DNA of 64,000 nucleotides, taken from positions 1,302,001 to 1,366,000 of the forward strand of contig NZ_CP027295.1 in assembly GCF_005490785.1 (NCBI RefSeq), given 5' to 3'. This document shows positions 15,737-23,781 of the stretch, in pieces. Made by a program: the position numbers and the translations under genes. A model generated the notes under the pieces. The model saw nothing but the letters and a program-made list of their open reading frames with translations. It ran no database searches and was not told the origin of the DNA. Positions within the stretch are counted from its first letter, which is position 1. Each line of letters begins with the position of its first letter. Source of the stretch: Brachybacterium sp. SGAir0954 (GTDB taxonomy: Bacteria; Actinomycetota; Actinomycetes; Actinomycetales; Dermabacteraceae).

Positions 15737-16828
15737 TCACAGCGCCTCGCCGCTCAGTCCGACGGTGCCGCCGAGCAGCGACATGACGGTGGGGACGATG
15801 CCGAGCACGACGAAGGCCGGCAGCAGCGTCACCCCCGTGGGGACGACGAGCGTGACGCCGAGCCGGGCCGCGCGCTCCTCCGCCGCCCGGGCCTGGCCGC
15901 GGCGGGCATCGCGAGCGGCGGAGCGGAGCAACGGGGCGAGATCCGCGCCGGACGCCTCGGCGAGCGCGGCGGACTCGCCGAGCGGGGCGAGGGCCGGGGG
16001 CAGGGCGCGGGCGGCGAGGTCGACGGGGATCCCGGCGCGCAGGGCGGTCGCGAGACGGGAGAGGGCCTGCCGCTCGGGGGACTCGGTGAGCGCCTCCGCG
16101 ACGGCGGCGCAGGACTGTGCGAGCGGCAGACCGGCACCGAGGGCGCCCGCGACGAGCTCGAGCAGCACGGAGGGGTCCACCCCGGTGCTCCGCGCCGGGT
16201 CCGCGCGCTGCAGCAGGCGGCGCATCCACCACCAGCCGGCGGCGGTGAGCAGCACCCCGAGGACCAGCAGGACGCGCCCCGCGGCGGTCGTCGCGAGCAG
16301 TCGCAGCGGGTCGCCGCCCAGCAGCATGCCGAGGCCCAGCCCGGCGAGCGGCAGCACGAGCAGGATGCGCGCCGTGGAGCGGGGGCCCGCGAAGGCCGTG
16401 CGCCGTGAGGAGGCCGCGTCGTGGAGGTCCCGCAGCGCCTCCGCGAGGGAGCGCAGCACGGCCGCCGTCGGTGCGCCGGTGCGCTCGCAGACGGCGAGCG
16501 CCGCTCCGAGCGAGGCGACCGGGGCGGAGCCGCGCAGGGCACCCGGCGCGCTGCGGCGGGGGTCCGCTCCCGCGGCGGCCGCCCGGGCGAGATCGGCGAG
16601 GTCGCCGGGCGGGAGGCTCCGCGCGACGGCCGCCCAGGCTCCGCGGAGGCTCGCGCCGGTCGCGAGCACGGTGGCGAGCCGCTCCACGAGACGGGCGAGA
16701 TCGAGCGTCCCGGCGCGGGTGGGGCGCGGGGTGGCCGGTGCCGCCACCTCGCGGACGACGGAGGAGGGCGCGGGCAGCAGCCAGGCGAGAAGCGCCATCG
16801 CCGCGATCATGAGTCCGACGACGATCAC
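15737..16828 (-). CDS. fused TadB/TadC-like type II secretion F-domain membrane protein
   Basis: This 363-residue inner-membrane platform protein belongs to the Tad secretion machine. It seems to contain two F-type halves. The first (residues about 30-190) is helical and ends in two membrane segments around GLGLGMLLGG and LLVLGVLLTAAGWWW. The second (about 200-363) has the TadC-like core LPLAQSCAAVAEAL and ends in a hydrophobic helix. Mycobacteria have separate Rv3658c and Rv3657c here, so this looks like a fusion. The GTG at 16828 overlaps the tadA stop (GTGA). Confidence 0.8.
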   Translation of the reverse strand: MIVVGLMIAAMALLAWLLPAPSSVVREVAAPATPRPTRAGTLDLARLVERLATVLATGASLRGAWAAVARSLPPGDLADLARAAAAGADPRRSAPGALRGSAPVASLGAALAVCERTGAPTAAVLRSLAEALRDLHDAASSRRTAFAGPRSTARILLVLPLAGLGLGMLLGGDPLRLLATTAAGRVLLVLGVLLTAAGWWWMRRLLQRADPARSTGVDPSVLLELVAGALGAGLPLAQSCAAVAEALTESPERQALSRLATALRAGIPVDLAARALPPALAPLGESAALAEASGADLAPLLRSAARDARRGQARAAEERAARLGVTLVVPTGVTLLPAFVVLGIVPTVMSLLGGTVGLSGEAL

Positions 16829-18018
16829 GGCTCCCGCCTCCCCACGGTGCCGGCCGGAGCAGGAGCCGGAGCCGGGGCGAGGAGGGCGGCGAGGGCCTCC
16901 GCTCCCGGTCCCTCGAGGATCCGCTCGCCCGCGGTGCGCAGCGCGGTGCGGGCGACGAGCACCCCCTGGTGGTCCCTCCCGAGCACGGCGATCTCCTCGA
17001 GACGCCGCACGCCCTCCCGCCTCCCGAGGTGGACGACGACCTCGAGGGCGCTCGCGACCTGGGCGGCGAGAGCATGGCGGTCGAGCCCGCCGAGGGCGCC
17101 GAGCGCCTCGAGACGCGCGGGGACGTCGGCCGCGGTGTTCGCGTGGACGGTGCCGCAGCCGCCCTCGTGCCCGGTGTTGAGGGCCTGCAGCAGCTCCCGG
17201 ATCTCACCGCCGCGGCACTCGCCGAGCACGATACGGTCCGGTCGCATCCGCAGGCTCTGGCGCACGAGGGCCGTGAGATCGACGCCCCCCGCGCCCTCGG
17301 TGTTGGCGTGCCGGGACTGCAGGTGCACCACGTGCGGGTGGGCGATCTCGAGCTCGAGGACGTCCTCGACGACGACGATCCGCTCGTCGGGCAGCGCCGC
17401 CTGCAGCAGAGCCGCGAGCAGGGACGACTTGCCGGTCCCCGTGCCGCCCGTGACGAGGAAGGGCACACGGGCGCGGACGATCGCGAGCAGCACCTCCTGC
17501 ACGGCGGCGGAGAAGGCCCCGTGGGCCGCGAGCGCGTCGAGGTCCCAGCGGCGACGGCCGGGCAGGCGCAGGGAGATGATCGCGCCGCCGGGGGAGAGCG
17601 GCGGCAGGACGGCGTGGAAGCGGATGCCGGAGGGGAGGTGGGCATCGGCCCAGGGCACGGCGTCGTCCAGCCGGTGACCGCCGGCCGTCGCGAGGCGCAC
17701 CGCGAGGTCACGGGCCTCGGTGGCGGTCAGGTGCACCGCCGTCCGCCGCAGCCCCTCCGCGTCGTCGCGCCAGACGGAGCCGTCCTCGTTGACGAGGAGG
17801 TCGGTGACGCCCTCCGCGGCGAGTCCCTGGAGCGGGCCGAGCCCCTCGACGTGGTCGCGCACGGTCTCGGTGAGCTCGAGCATGGTCGCCGCGCCCACGA
17901 CGACGCCGGCCTCCGCGAGCACCCGGGCGATCCGGGGCACGTCCACCGGTCCGGGCGCGTGGACCAGATCCGCGCGGACCCGGCCCAGGAGGTCGGCGCT
18001 CGCGGCCGCGGCGGTCAT
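16825..18018 (-). CDS. tadA: TadA-family secretion ATPase
   Basis: This 397-residue hexameric traffic ATPase powers Flp pilus assembly from the cytoplasmic face. The N-terminal domain contains GLGPLQGL and TDLLVNEDG. The core has Walker A GGTGTGKSS, an Asp box (RIVVVEDVLELEI), Walker B RMRPDRIVLGECRG and the His box GTVHAN. All catalytic motifs are intact. The ATG at 18018 overlaps the ssd stop (ATGA). It corresponds to Rv3659c in the mycobacterial cluster. Confidence 0.92.
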   Translation of the reverse strand: MTAAAASADLLGRVRADLVHAPGPVDVPRIARVLAEAGVVVGAATMLELTETVRDHVEGLGPLQGLAAEGVTDLLVNEDGSVWRDDAEGLRRTAVHLTATEARDLAVRLATAGGHRLDDAVPWADAHLPSGIRFHAVLPPLSPGGAIISLRLPGRRRWDLDALAAHGAFSAAVQEVLLAIVRARVPFLVTGGTGTGKSSLLAALLQAALPDERIVVVEDVLELEIAHPHVVHLQSRHANTEGAGGVDLTALVRQSLRMRPDRIVLGECRGGEIRELLQALNTGHEGGCGTVHANTAADVPARLEALGALGGLDRHALAAQVASALEVVVHLGRREGVRRLEEIAVLGRDHQGVLVARTALRTAGERILEGPGAEALAALLAPAPAPAPAGTVGRREP

Positions 18019-19139
18019 CGCGCACCGCCGTCCCGGAGGTCCTCCAGGAGCTCCTGGCAGGCGCGGTCGGCGCCGCGGCGGCGCACGTCGAGCAGGGGGA
18101 CGGCACCGCGCGGGGAATCGCGGAAGTCTGCCGCGAGGGGCAGGCCGAGGTCGGCGGCGACCTCGCCGGGAGCCAGGGGCCCGCGGCGGCGGACCACGAG
18201 CGCGGCGAGGCCGGGCGGCAGGTCCCACCGGTCCAGGCGCCGGGCGGCGGCGCGGACGGCGTGGTCGCTCGCGGGGACGAGCACCAGCAGCCGGTCCAGC
18301 TGCCGAGCGGCGGCGGGCACGAGGTCCGCGCCGAGGTCCACGACGACGGTCCCGCCCCGGGGTCGCAGCGCGGCGAGGACGCCCGCGAGTGCGGGTGCGC
18401 TCGCGCCGGCGCCGTCGGGCCCGCTCGTGAGCAGCCGGATGCCGTCCACCCGGGGCAGGGACTCGCGCAGCGCCTCACCGTCCTCGACGCGAAGGGCGGC
18501 CGCCTCCCGCCATCGCCCACCTTCCGTGGGCGGCGCCTCGACGAGCAGGTCGAGGCCCCCGCCCAGCGGATCGGCGTCCACCAGCGTCACGTCCCCCTCG
18601 GGCCCGGCGCCGCCGGAGCTCCGGGAGCGGCCGGCGGCCCCGGCGAGGCGGGCGGCGAGGCTCGAGGTGCCGGCGCCGCCGCAGCCCCCGGCGACGCCCA
18701 CGACGAGCGCGGCGTCGTCGGGCCTGCTGAGGGCGGCGAGCTCGGCGAGGAGACGATCGGACCGGGCGGGGAGGGGGAGGACGGCGCGGGCCCCGGCGGC
18801 GAGCGCGGCCTCCCACACCGCGGAGGGCACGGCGGACTCGTCGACGGCGTCGACGACGACCAGCAGCGGGAGCGGACGATCGGCGCGCGGAGGCCCGGCG
18901 AGCAGCGTGGCGGGGTCGAGGACCTCGCAGGCGGCGGCCGCGGAGTCGTCCTCGAGGAGCGGGGAGCCGACGGCGGTCGCATGGTCCCGCACGAGGTCGC
19001 GGAGGTGGGGGTCCGCGCCGCGCCAGCGGGTCCGGGCGCCGCCGGTGCCGGGGCGGGGGAAGCGCGCGGCGCGGCGCGGGTCGACGACGCCGGGGCCGTG
19101 GCCGGTGCCGGCGGTGAGGAGAGCGGATTCGCTGGTCAT
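18015..19139 (-). CDS. Ssd/CpaE-like septum-site or pilus-positioning ATPase homologue
   Basis: This 374-residue MinD/CpaE-type P-loop protein has a divergent N-terminal receiver-like region. Its deviant Walker region AGGCGGAGTSS lacks both Lys residues of a true MinD motif. VTLVDADPLGG corresponds to the Walker A' Asp strand. Family members (Rv3660c, annotated Ssd) are first genes of tad clusters and are linked to septum placement or pilus localisation. The ATG at 19139 has no clear Shine-Dalgarno sequence. A GCGGCG/CGCCGC hairpin lies just upstream at 19151-19165. Confidence 0.8.
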   Translation of the reverse strand: MTSESALLTAGTGHGPGVVDPRRAARFPRPGTGGARTRWRGADPHLRDLVRDHATAVGSPLLEDDSAAAACEVLDPATLLAGPPRADRPLPLLVVVDAVDESAVPSAVWEAALAAGARAVLPLPARSDRLLAELAALSRPDDAALVVGVAGGCGGAGTSSLAARLAGAAGRSRSSGGAGPEGDVTLVDADPLGGGLDLLVEAPPTEGGRWREAAALRVEDGEALRESLPRVDGIRLLTSGPDGAGASAPALAGVLAALRPRGGTVVVDLGADLVPAAARQLDRLLVLVPASDHAVRAAARRLDRWDLPPGLAALVVRRRGPLAPGEVAADLGLPLAADFRDSPRGAVPLLDVRRRGADRACQELLEDLRDGGAR

Positions 19140-19269
19140 GGCGACATCGTGGGCGGCGGAGCGCCGCGATGGGGCCCGGTGGGCGTCGCTGTGGACGGCG
19201 GCGCGATGGGGAGGAACCGTGCCGCCGCGCCTCCCCGGCGGGCCCCTCGTCCCCCGTCCACGCGAGTGC

Positions 19270-19298
19270 TTGCGCCCCCGGCGGGCCGGGCGTAGTGT
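19270..19298 (+). promoter_or_regulatory. sigma-A-type promoter firing away from ssd
   Basis: TTGCGC (19270-19275), a 17-bp spacer, and TAGTGT (19293-19298) form a good vegetative promoter on the plus strand, with transcription expected to start near 19305. No open reading frame with coding character follows before the converging xth gene, so it probably makes a non-coding RNA. Confidence 0.6.
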
Positions 19299-19304
19299 GA
19301 CGTG

Positions 19305-19520
19305 GACAACGACGAATATCGGCACCGGAACCCACGTGCGACTGGTCCCCGCAAGCGGACCGGCTGTGAGGCGTCGACAGCGCCACCGCAGCCAGACGGT
19401 TTTCACGCCTGATCCCGGTGCCGGAACGTCGAGGAGCGGCGGCCGCACAGCGGACCGCCGCTCCGTCCTGTCAGGCCCCGGTCACGCCCCGTGGCGCTGA
19501 CACCCCGCGACCTCGATATC
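19305..19520 (+). ncRNA. candidate structured RNA, Ms1-like by position
   Basis: The transcript predicted from the 19270-19298 promoter would be highly structured. CGGCACCGG (19320-19328) pairs perfectly with CCGGTGCCG (19415-19423), enclosing about 86 nt. A second hairpin has 10-bp arms 19433-19442 and 19455-19464. Smaller stems include GGTCC/GGACC around 19344-19361 and CCTCG/CGAGG near 19511-19526. In mycobacteria the interval between Rv3660c (ssd) and Rv3661 encodes Ms1 (MTS2823), an RNA that binds core RNA polymerase, divergent from ssd as here. Homology is inferred from position, strand and structure only. The 3' end is uncertain and may enter the xth terminus. Confidence 0.45.
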
Positions 19521-19535
19521 CCGAGGACGCCCCGC

Positions 19536-20351
19536 TCAGAGGTCGAGGTCGACGACCACCGGCGCGTGGTCGGAGGCCCCCTTGCCCTTGCGCTCCTCAC
19601 GGTCGATGAAGGAGCCCGTCACGGCCTCCTGCGCCGCCGGCGAGGCGAGCACGAAGTCGATCCGCATGCCCTCCTTCTTGGGGAAGCGCAGCGCCTGGTA
19701 GTCCCAGTAGGTGTAGGTGCCCGGGCCCGGGTGCTCGGGACGCACCACGTCGGCATAGCCCGCGTCGACGACCGCGCGGAAGGCGGCCCGCTCGGGCTCG
19801 GTGACATGGGTCTTCCCCTCGAAGAACGCCATGTCCCAGACGTCGTCGTCCTGCGGGGCCACGTTGAAGTCGCCCACGAGCACGGTGCGGGAGCGCGGAT
19901 CCGCGGCGAGCTCGCGCGCACCCTCGGCGCGCAGGGCGTCGAGCCAGCGCAGCTTGTACGGGTAGTGCGGGTGGTCGAGCTCGCGGCCGTTGGGGACGTA
20001 CAGCGACCAGATCCGCAGACCGCCGCCCTCCGAGCCGGCGCCCACGGTCGCGCCGAGCGCCCGGGCCTCGACCACGCCCGTCTCGTCCTCCGGCCAGGTC
20101 GGCACGTCGGGCAGCTGCAGGGCGACGTCCGTGAGCCCCACGCGGGAGATGACGGCGACGCCGTTCCACTGGTTTAGCCCGTGCGCCGCGACCTCGTAGC
20201 CGGCGGCCTCGAGCGGGGCGAGGTCGAGCTGGGCGGGCTTCGCCTTGATCTCCTGCAGGGCGAGCACGTCCACCTGATGGCGGCCCAGGAAGGCCACCAC
20301 CCGATCCATCCGGGCTCGCAGGGAGTTGATGTTCCAGGTCGCGATGCGCAT
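19536..20351 (-). CDS. xth: exodeoxyribonuclease III
   Basis: This 271-residue endonuclease/exonuclease/phosphatase-fold enzyme cleaves DNA at abasic sites in base-excision repair. It begins MRIATWNINSLRAR and has the metal ligand Glu in LQEIKA, the catalytic GDFNVAPQDDDVW, and the terminal SDHAPVV with the catalytic Asp-His pair. The length is normal for the family. The start is supported by a TAGGAT hexamer 6 bp upstream, indicating leaderless transcription. It converges on the candidate RNA gene. Confidence 0.93.
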   Translation of the reverse strand: MRIATWNINSLRARMDRVVAFLGRHQVDVLALQEIKAKPAQLDLAPLEAAGYEVAAHGLNQWNGVAVISRVGLTDVALQLPDVPTWPEDETGVVEARALGATVGAGSEGGGLRIWSLYVPNGRELDHPHYPYKLRWLDALRAEGARELAADPRSRTVLVGDFNVAPQDDDVWDMAFFEGKTHVTEPERAAFRAVVDAGYADVVRPEHPGPGTYTYWDYQALRFPKKEGMRIDFVLASPAAQEAVTGSFIDREERKGKGASDHAPVVVDLDL

Positions 20352-20357
20352 GGGCCG

Positions 20358-20363
20358 ATCCTA
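20358..20363 (-). promoter_or_regulatory. -10 hexamer TAGGAT for xth (leaderless)
   Basis: TAGGAT on the minus strand ends 6 bp before the xth ATG. A twin TAGGAT in the opposite direction serves the SDR gene 70 bp away. Confidence 0.6.
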
Positions 20364-20432
20364 CGGGCCCGCCCCGACCGCCCGGCAGGCCCCGATCGAC
20401 CCGTCGCGTCACCCGCGGGCGCGGGACGGCTC

Positions 20433-20438
20433 TAGGAT
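20433..20438 (+). promoter_or_regulatory. -10 hexamer TAGGAT for the SDR gene (leaderless)
   Basis: TAGGAT is followed by 6 bp and the ATG at 20445. No Shine-Dalgarno sequence is present, in keeping with leaderless translation. Confidence 0.6.
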
Positions 20439-20444
20439 CAGCCC

Positions 20445-21293
20445 ATGGCGCGCGCACTCGTCACCGGATCCACCACCGGCCTGGGCCTGGAGTTCGCCTG
20501 GCAGCTGGCCGGGACCGGGCACGACCTCGTCCTCGTGGCGCGGGACGAGAACCGGCTGCACACGGTCGCCGAGCAGATCCGCGACGTGCACCCCGTGCAG
20601 GTGGAGGTCCTGCCCGCCGATCTCTCCGACCGCCCCCGCCTCGACAAGGTCGCGATCCGCCTGACGGACCCCGTGGAGCCCGTGGACCTGCTGGTCAACA
20701 ATGCCGGCTACGGTCTGCGCGGCGGCTTCCTCGAGATCCCCGTCGAGGACCACGAGCGGCAGATGGACACCCTCATGCGGGCGGTGCTCGTGCTCTCCCA
20801 CGCGGCCGCCGGGTCGATGGTGCAGCGGCGCAAGGGCGCCATCATCAACGTCAGCTCCCTCGCGGGCTACACGACGGCCGGTCCCTACGCGGCCTCCAAG
20901 AGCTGGGTCACCGTGTTCACCGAGTCCCTCGCCATGGAGCTGCAGGGCACGGGCGTCACGGCGACCGCGCTGCTGCCGGGGTTCGTCCAGACCGAGTTCC
21001 ACGAGCGCGCGTCGATGCGGATGGACGGCCTGCCGCGGATCACGTGGCTGAAGGCGCCGTTCGTGGTCGAGCAGGCGCTCAAGGACGCCTCGAAGGGGGC
21101 GGTGCTGTCCATCCCCTCGGTGAAGTACCGCACCGCCGGGGAGGTCTCGCGGATTGCGCCGCGCTCCATGGTCCGGGCGCTGACCTCGCCGAACTGGTAC
21201 GGCCGTATGCAGCAGAAGGCCGTGCGCAAGGCCCGGCGCCGCGCCTCGAAGCGGGACCTGCACGCGCCGTGGCAGCGCGACGACGTCCCCTGA
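20445..21293 (+). CDS. short-chain dehydrogenase/reductase
   Basis: This 282-residue NAD(P)-dependent oxidoreductase has the cofactor loop TGSTTGLG (residues 7-14), NNAGYG, the catalytic Ser in INVSSLAGY and the Tyr-Lys pair in YAASKSW. The C-terminal extension of about 60 residues is basic (KARRRASKRD), as in membrane-associated short-chain dehydrogenases that act on lipophilic substrates. The substrate is unknown. It has its own leaderless promoter and is followed after 43 bp by pyrE, which also has its own. Confidence 0.88.
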   Translation: MARALVTGSTTGLGLEFAWQLAGTGHDLVLVARDENRLHTVAEQIRDVHPVQVEVLPADLSDRPRLDKVAIRLTDPVEPVDLLVNNAGYGLRGGFLEIPVEDHERQMDTLMRAVLVLSHAAAGSMVQRRKGAIINVSSLAGYTTAGPYAASKSWVTVFTESLAMELQGTGVTATALLPGFVQTEFHERASMRMDGLPRITWLKAPFVVEQALKDASKGAVLSIPSVKYRTAGEVSRIAPRSMVRALTSPNWYGRMQQKAVRKARRRASKRDLHAPWQRDDVP

Positions 21294-21323
21294 TCGGGGA
21301 CCGACCGCCCGGCCGGGACCGTC

Positions 21324-21329
21324 TACCCT
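21324..21329 (+). promoter_or_regulatory. -10 hexamer TACCCT for pyrE (leaderless)
   Basis: TACCCT is followed by 7 bp and the pyrE ATG at 21337, with no ribosome-binding site between. Confidence 0.6.
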
Positions 21330-21336
21330 GGGGCGC

Positions 21337-21936
21337 ATGTCCGAGCCTGCCGCCCCCGCCGCCCCCGCCCCTGATCTCGCCGCCGATCGCGAGCGCCTCC
21401 GCGAGCTGATCCGCGACCTCGCCGTGGTGCGCGGCCGCGTGACCCTCTCCTCCGGTGCGGAGGCGGACCACTACGTGGACCTGCGCCGCATCACCCTGCA
21501 CCACGAGGCCTCGCCGCTCGTGGGCCGCATCATGCTGGACCTGCTGCGCCGTGAGGGCCTCGTCCCCGGCGTCGAGGCCGTGGGTGGGCTGACCCTCGGC
21601 GCGGACCCGGTCGCGACCGCGATCATGCACGCCGCCGCGGCCGACGCCGAAGCCGCGCCGATCGACGCCTTCGTCGTGCGCAAGGCGCAGAAGGCCCACG
21701 GCCTCCAGCGTCGCATCGAGGGCCCCGACGTCACGGGCCGCCGCGTGGTCGCGGTCGAGGACACGTCCACCACGGGCGGCAGCGTCCTCACCGCGTGCGA
21801 GGCGCTCACCGAGGCCGGCGCGGAGATCGCCGCGGTCGCCGTGATCGTGCACCGGGCCGACGCCTCCCGCGAGGCCGTGGAGAAGGCGGGCTACCGCTAC
21901 CTCTCCGCGTACGACATCTCCGAGCTCGAGATCTGA
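21337..21936 (+). CDS. pyrE: orotate phosphoribosyltransferase
   Basis: This 199-residue enzyme joins orotate to PRPP to make OMP in pyrimidine synthesis. The PRPP-binding loop reads VVAVEDTSTTGGSV, the type I phosphoribosyltransferase signature. The flexible catalytic loop region contains VRKAQKAHGLQRRIEG with Lys residues, and DLRRITLHH lies near the N-terminus. It is transcribed alone, between its own leaderless promoter and a strong terminator. The rest of the pyr genes are not nearby. Confidence 0.93.
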   Translation: MSEPAAPAAPAPDLAADRERLRELIRDLAVVRGRVTLSSGAEADHYVDLRRITLHHEASPLVGRIMLDLLRREGLVPGVEAVGGLTLGADPVATAIMHAAAADAEAAPIDAFVVRKAQKAHGLQRRIEGPDVTGRRVVAVEDTSTTGGSVLTACEALTEAGAEIAAVAVIVHRADASREAVEKAGYRYLSAYDISELEI

Positions 21937-21958
21937 GCGCACGCACCCCCGACACGTC

Positions 21959-21993
21959 GGAGGGGCCGACGGGGCATCCCCGTCGGCCCCTCC
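21959..21993. terminator. bidirectional terminator between pyrE and the metallopeptidase
   Basis: A perfect 16-bp GC-rich stem (21959-21974 with 21978-21993) has a CAT loop, placed between two convergent genes. There is no U-tract on either strand. Confidence 0.85.
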
Positions 21994-22069
21994 GTCGTCG
22001 GTGGGCCGCTGTGCTCAGACAGTGCTCGACCGTCTGATCTCCTACCGCTCGTTCCTCGCAGTACGTCGA

Positions 22070-22990
22070 TCAGACAGAGTCCGCGCCGAAGGTGTCGCAG
22101 GCCTCGACGGTGCCCTCCTGGTAGCCCGTCATGAACCAGTTCTGCCGCTGCTCCGAGGAGCCGTGGGTCCAGGTCTCGGGCTGCACCTGCCCGCCGGAGA
22201 CGTCACCCTGGATGTGGTCGTCGCCCACGGCGGAGGCCGCGGAGAGGGCTGACTGGATGTCCTGGTCCGTGAGCGGCTGCAGCATCGTCACGCCGTTGTC
22301 GTCGGTCGTGGTCGAGGCGTGGTTCGCCCAGACGCCCGCGTAGCAGTCCGCCTGCAGCTCGAGGCGCACGCCGCCGGACTGCGGACCGGTCTCCTGATGA
22401 TCGACCTTCGACATCGTCCCGGAGAGGTTCTGGATGTGGTGGCCGTACTCGTGGGCGACGACGTACATCTTCGCGAACTGGCCGCCGTCGGCCCCGAAGC
22501 GGGACTGGAGGTCGCCGAAGAAGCTGTCGTCGACGTAGATGGTCTGGTCCGCCGGGCAGTAGAACGGGCCGACGTCCGAGGTCGCGGCGCCGCAGCCCGT
22601 CTGCACCTGATCGGAGAAGATGACCGCCTGCGGCTCGCGGAACTCGATGCCGGAGTCCGGCCCGAGCTGCGCCCAGAGGGAGTCCGCGGACTCGACGACG
22701 CCCTGTACGAGGCACTTGTCGTCGGTGTTCGCGTCCTCGCCCGTGCTGCACTGCTCGAGCGCGCCGCCTTCCCCGGAGGAGGCGGCCTCGGTCTGGGTGC
22801 CCCCGCCGCCCAGCAGGTCCATCGGGTTCCCGCCCATGAGGGTGAAGACGATGACGATCACCAGCAGCAGGCAGCCGCCGCCACCGCCCAGGGCGATGCG
22901 ACCGCCGCCCCCGCCGCGGGGGAGCATGCCGCCCCCGCCCCCGCTGCGTGTGTTGCCGGACTGGATCTCGGCATCAGGATTGAAGGTCAT
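22070..22990 (-). CDS. neutral zinc metallopeptidase (YpfJ family)
   Basis: This 306-residue membrane-anchored protein has a Gly-rich cytoplasmic N-terminus (runs of Gly around residues 15-36), one membrane helix (CLLLVIVIVFTLMGG), and an exported peptidase domain. The zinc motif is HEYGHH in VVAHEYGHHIQNLSG. The family segments GCGAATSDVGPFYCPADQ and LELQADCYAGVWA are present; the second supplies the third zinc ligand, the first Cys residues for a likely disulfide. The cellular substrate is unknown. The ATG at 22990 follows a TACCCT hexamer by 6 bp; the longer upstream frame lacks support. Confidence 0.88.
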   Translation of the reverse strand: MTFNPDAEIQSGNTRSGGGGGMLPRGGGGGRIALGGGGGCLLLVIVIVFTLMGGNPMDLLGGGGTQTEAASSGEGGALEQCSTGEDANTDDKCLVQGVVESADSLWAQLGPDSGIEFREPQAVIFSDQVQTGCGAATSDVGPFYCPADQTIYVDDSFFGDLQSRFGADGGQFAKMYVVAHEYGHHIQNLSGTMSKVDHQETGPQSGGVRLELQADCYAGVWANHASTTTDDNGVTMLQPLTDQDIQSALSAASAVGDDHIQGDVSGGQVQPETWTHGSSEQRQNWFMTGYQEGTVEACDTFGADSV

Positions 22991-22996
22991 GGGGGC

Positions 22997-23002
22997 AGGG
23001 TA
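22997..23002 (-). promoter_or_regulatory. -10 hexamer TACCCT for the metallopeptidase (leaderless)
   Basis: TACCCT on the minus strand ends 6 bp before the ATG at 22990. Confidence 0.55.
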
Positions 23003-23044
23003 GACGGCAGGGGCCCCCGAGGGGGAGCGTTCAGGCGCTCCACC

Positions 23045-23050
23045 TACCAT
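23045..23050 (+). promoter_or_regulatory. candidate -10 (TACCAT) for dedA
   Basis: TACCAT on the plus strand would start a leader of about 55 nt that contains the GAGGAGAGGA ribosome site before the ATG at 23113. No clear -35 is visible. Confidence 0.3.
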
Positions 23051-23112
23051 GGGGACGGATCGCGGCGCCGACCCGTCGCGCGAGCATCGACCCTCGAGGA
23101 GAGGATCTCTGC

Positions 23113-23781
23113 ATGAACATCGTGGACTGGGCCGTCGCGACGATGGACCGCCTGGGAGGTCTCGGCGTCTTCCTGCTGATCTTCCTCGAGAACATCTTCC
23201 CGCCGATCCCCTCCGAGGTGATCCTGCCGCTCGCGGGCGTCGCCGCCGCCGGTCCGGAGCACACCTTCGTGGTCATGCTGCTGTGGTCGATCGCGGGCTC
23301 CCTCGTCGGCGCCTGGGTGCTGTACGGGCTGGGCCGGCTGCTGGGGCCCGAGCGGCTGCGCCGGATCTTCCTCGCCCTGCCGTTCGTGCACGTCGAGGAC
23401 TACGAGAAGACGGTCGCCTTCATGGACCGCCACGGGCACAAGGCGATCTTCTTCGGCCGGATGGTGCCGGGCGTCCGCTCCCTCATCTCGATCCCGGCGG
23501 GCCTGTACGCCATGCCGTTCTGGGTGTTCAGCCTGCTCACGGTGTTGGGCAGCGGGATCTGGAACGGCATCTTCCTCACCTTCGGGTACATCCTCGGCAA
23601 TAACTGGCACATCATCGAGCCGTACACCGACGTCTTCTCCAACGTCATCTACGCGGTCATCGTCATCGCCGTGATCGTGGTGGTCGTGCGGATCCTGCTG
23701 CGCGAGCGCCGCCGCCGCGCACTCGGCCTGCCCGACCCCGACGACGCGGTCCGCGAGCAGGAGCACGAGCAGGGCAAGTGA
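23113..23781 (+). CDS. DedA-family membrane protein
   Basis: This 222-residue polytopic protein belongs to the DedA superfamily, whose members move lipids such as undecaprenyl phosphate across the membrane and support proton-motive-force homeostasis. Typical motifs are ENIFPPIPSEVILPLAG (re-entrant loop with the conserved acidic residue) and GRMVPGVRSLISIPAG (conserved Arg). Four or five membrane segments are visible and the C-terminus is charged. It has a good ribosome site and shares a GTGA overlap with the methyltransferase gene downstream. Confidence 0.9.
   Translation: MNIVDWAVATMDRLGGLGVFLLIFLENIFPPIPSEVILPLAGVAAAGPEHTFVVMLLWSIAGSLVGAWVLYGLGRLLGPERLRRIFLALPFVHVEDYEKTVAFMDRHGHKAIFFGRMVPGVRSLISIPAGLYAMPFWVFSLLTVLGSGIWNGIFLTFGYILGNNWHIIEPYTDVFSNVIYAVIVIAVIVVVVRILLRERRRRALGLPDPDDAVREQEHEQGK

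Noticed and set aside
19140-19269. 6C RNA (B11-type) between ssd and the Ms1-like promoter
   Set aside because: Mycobacteria encode this C-loop RNA in the same gap, but I found no pair of hairpins with runs of six or more C on the minus strand; the longest are CCTCCCC and GGGCCCC.
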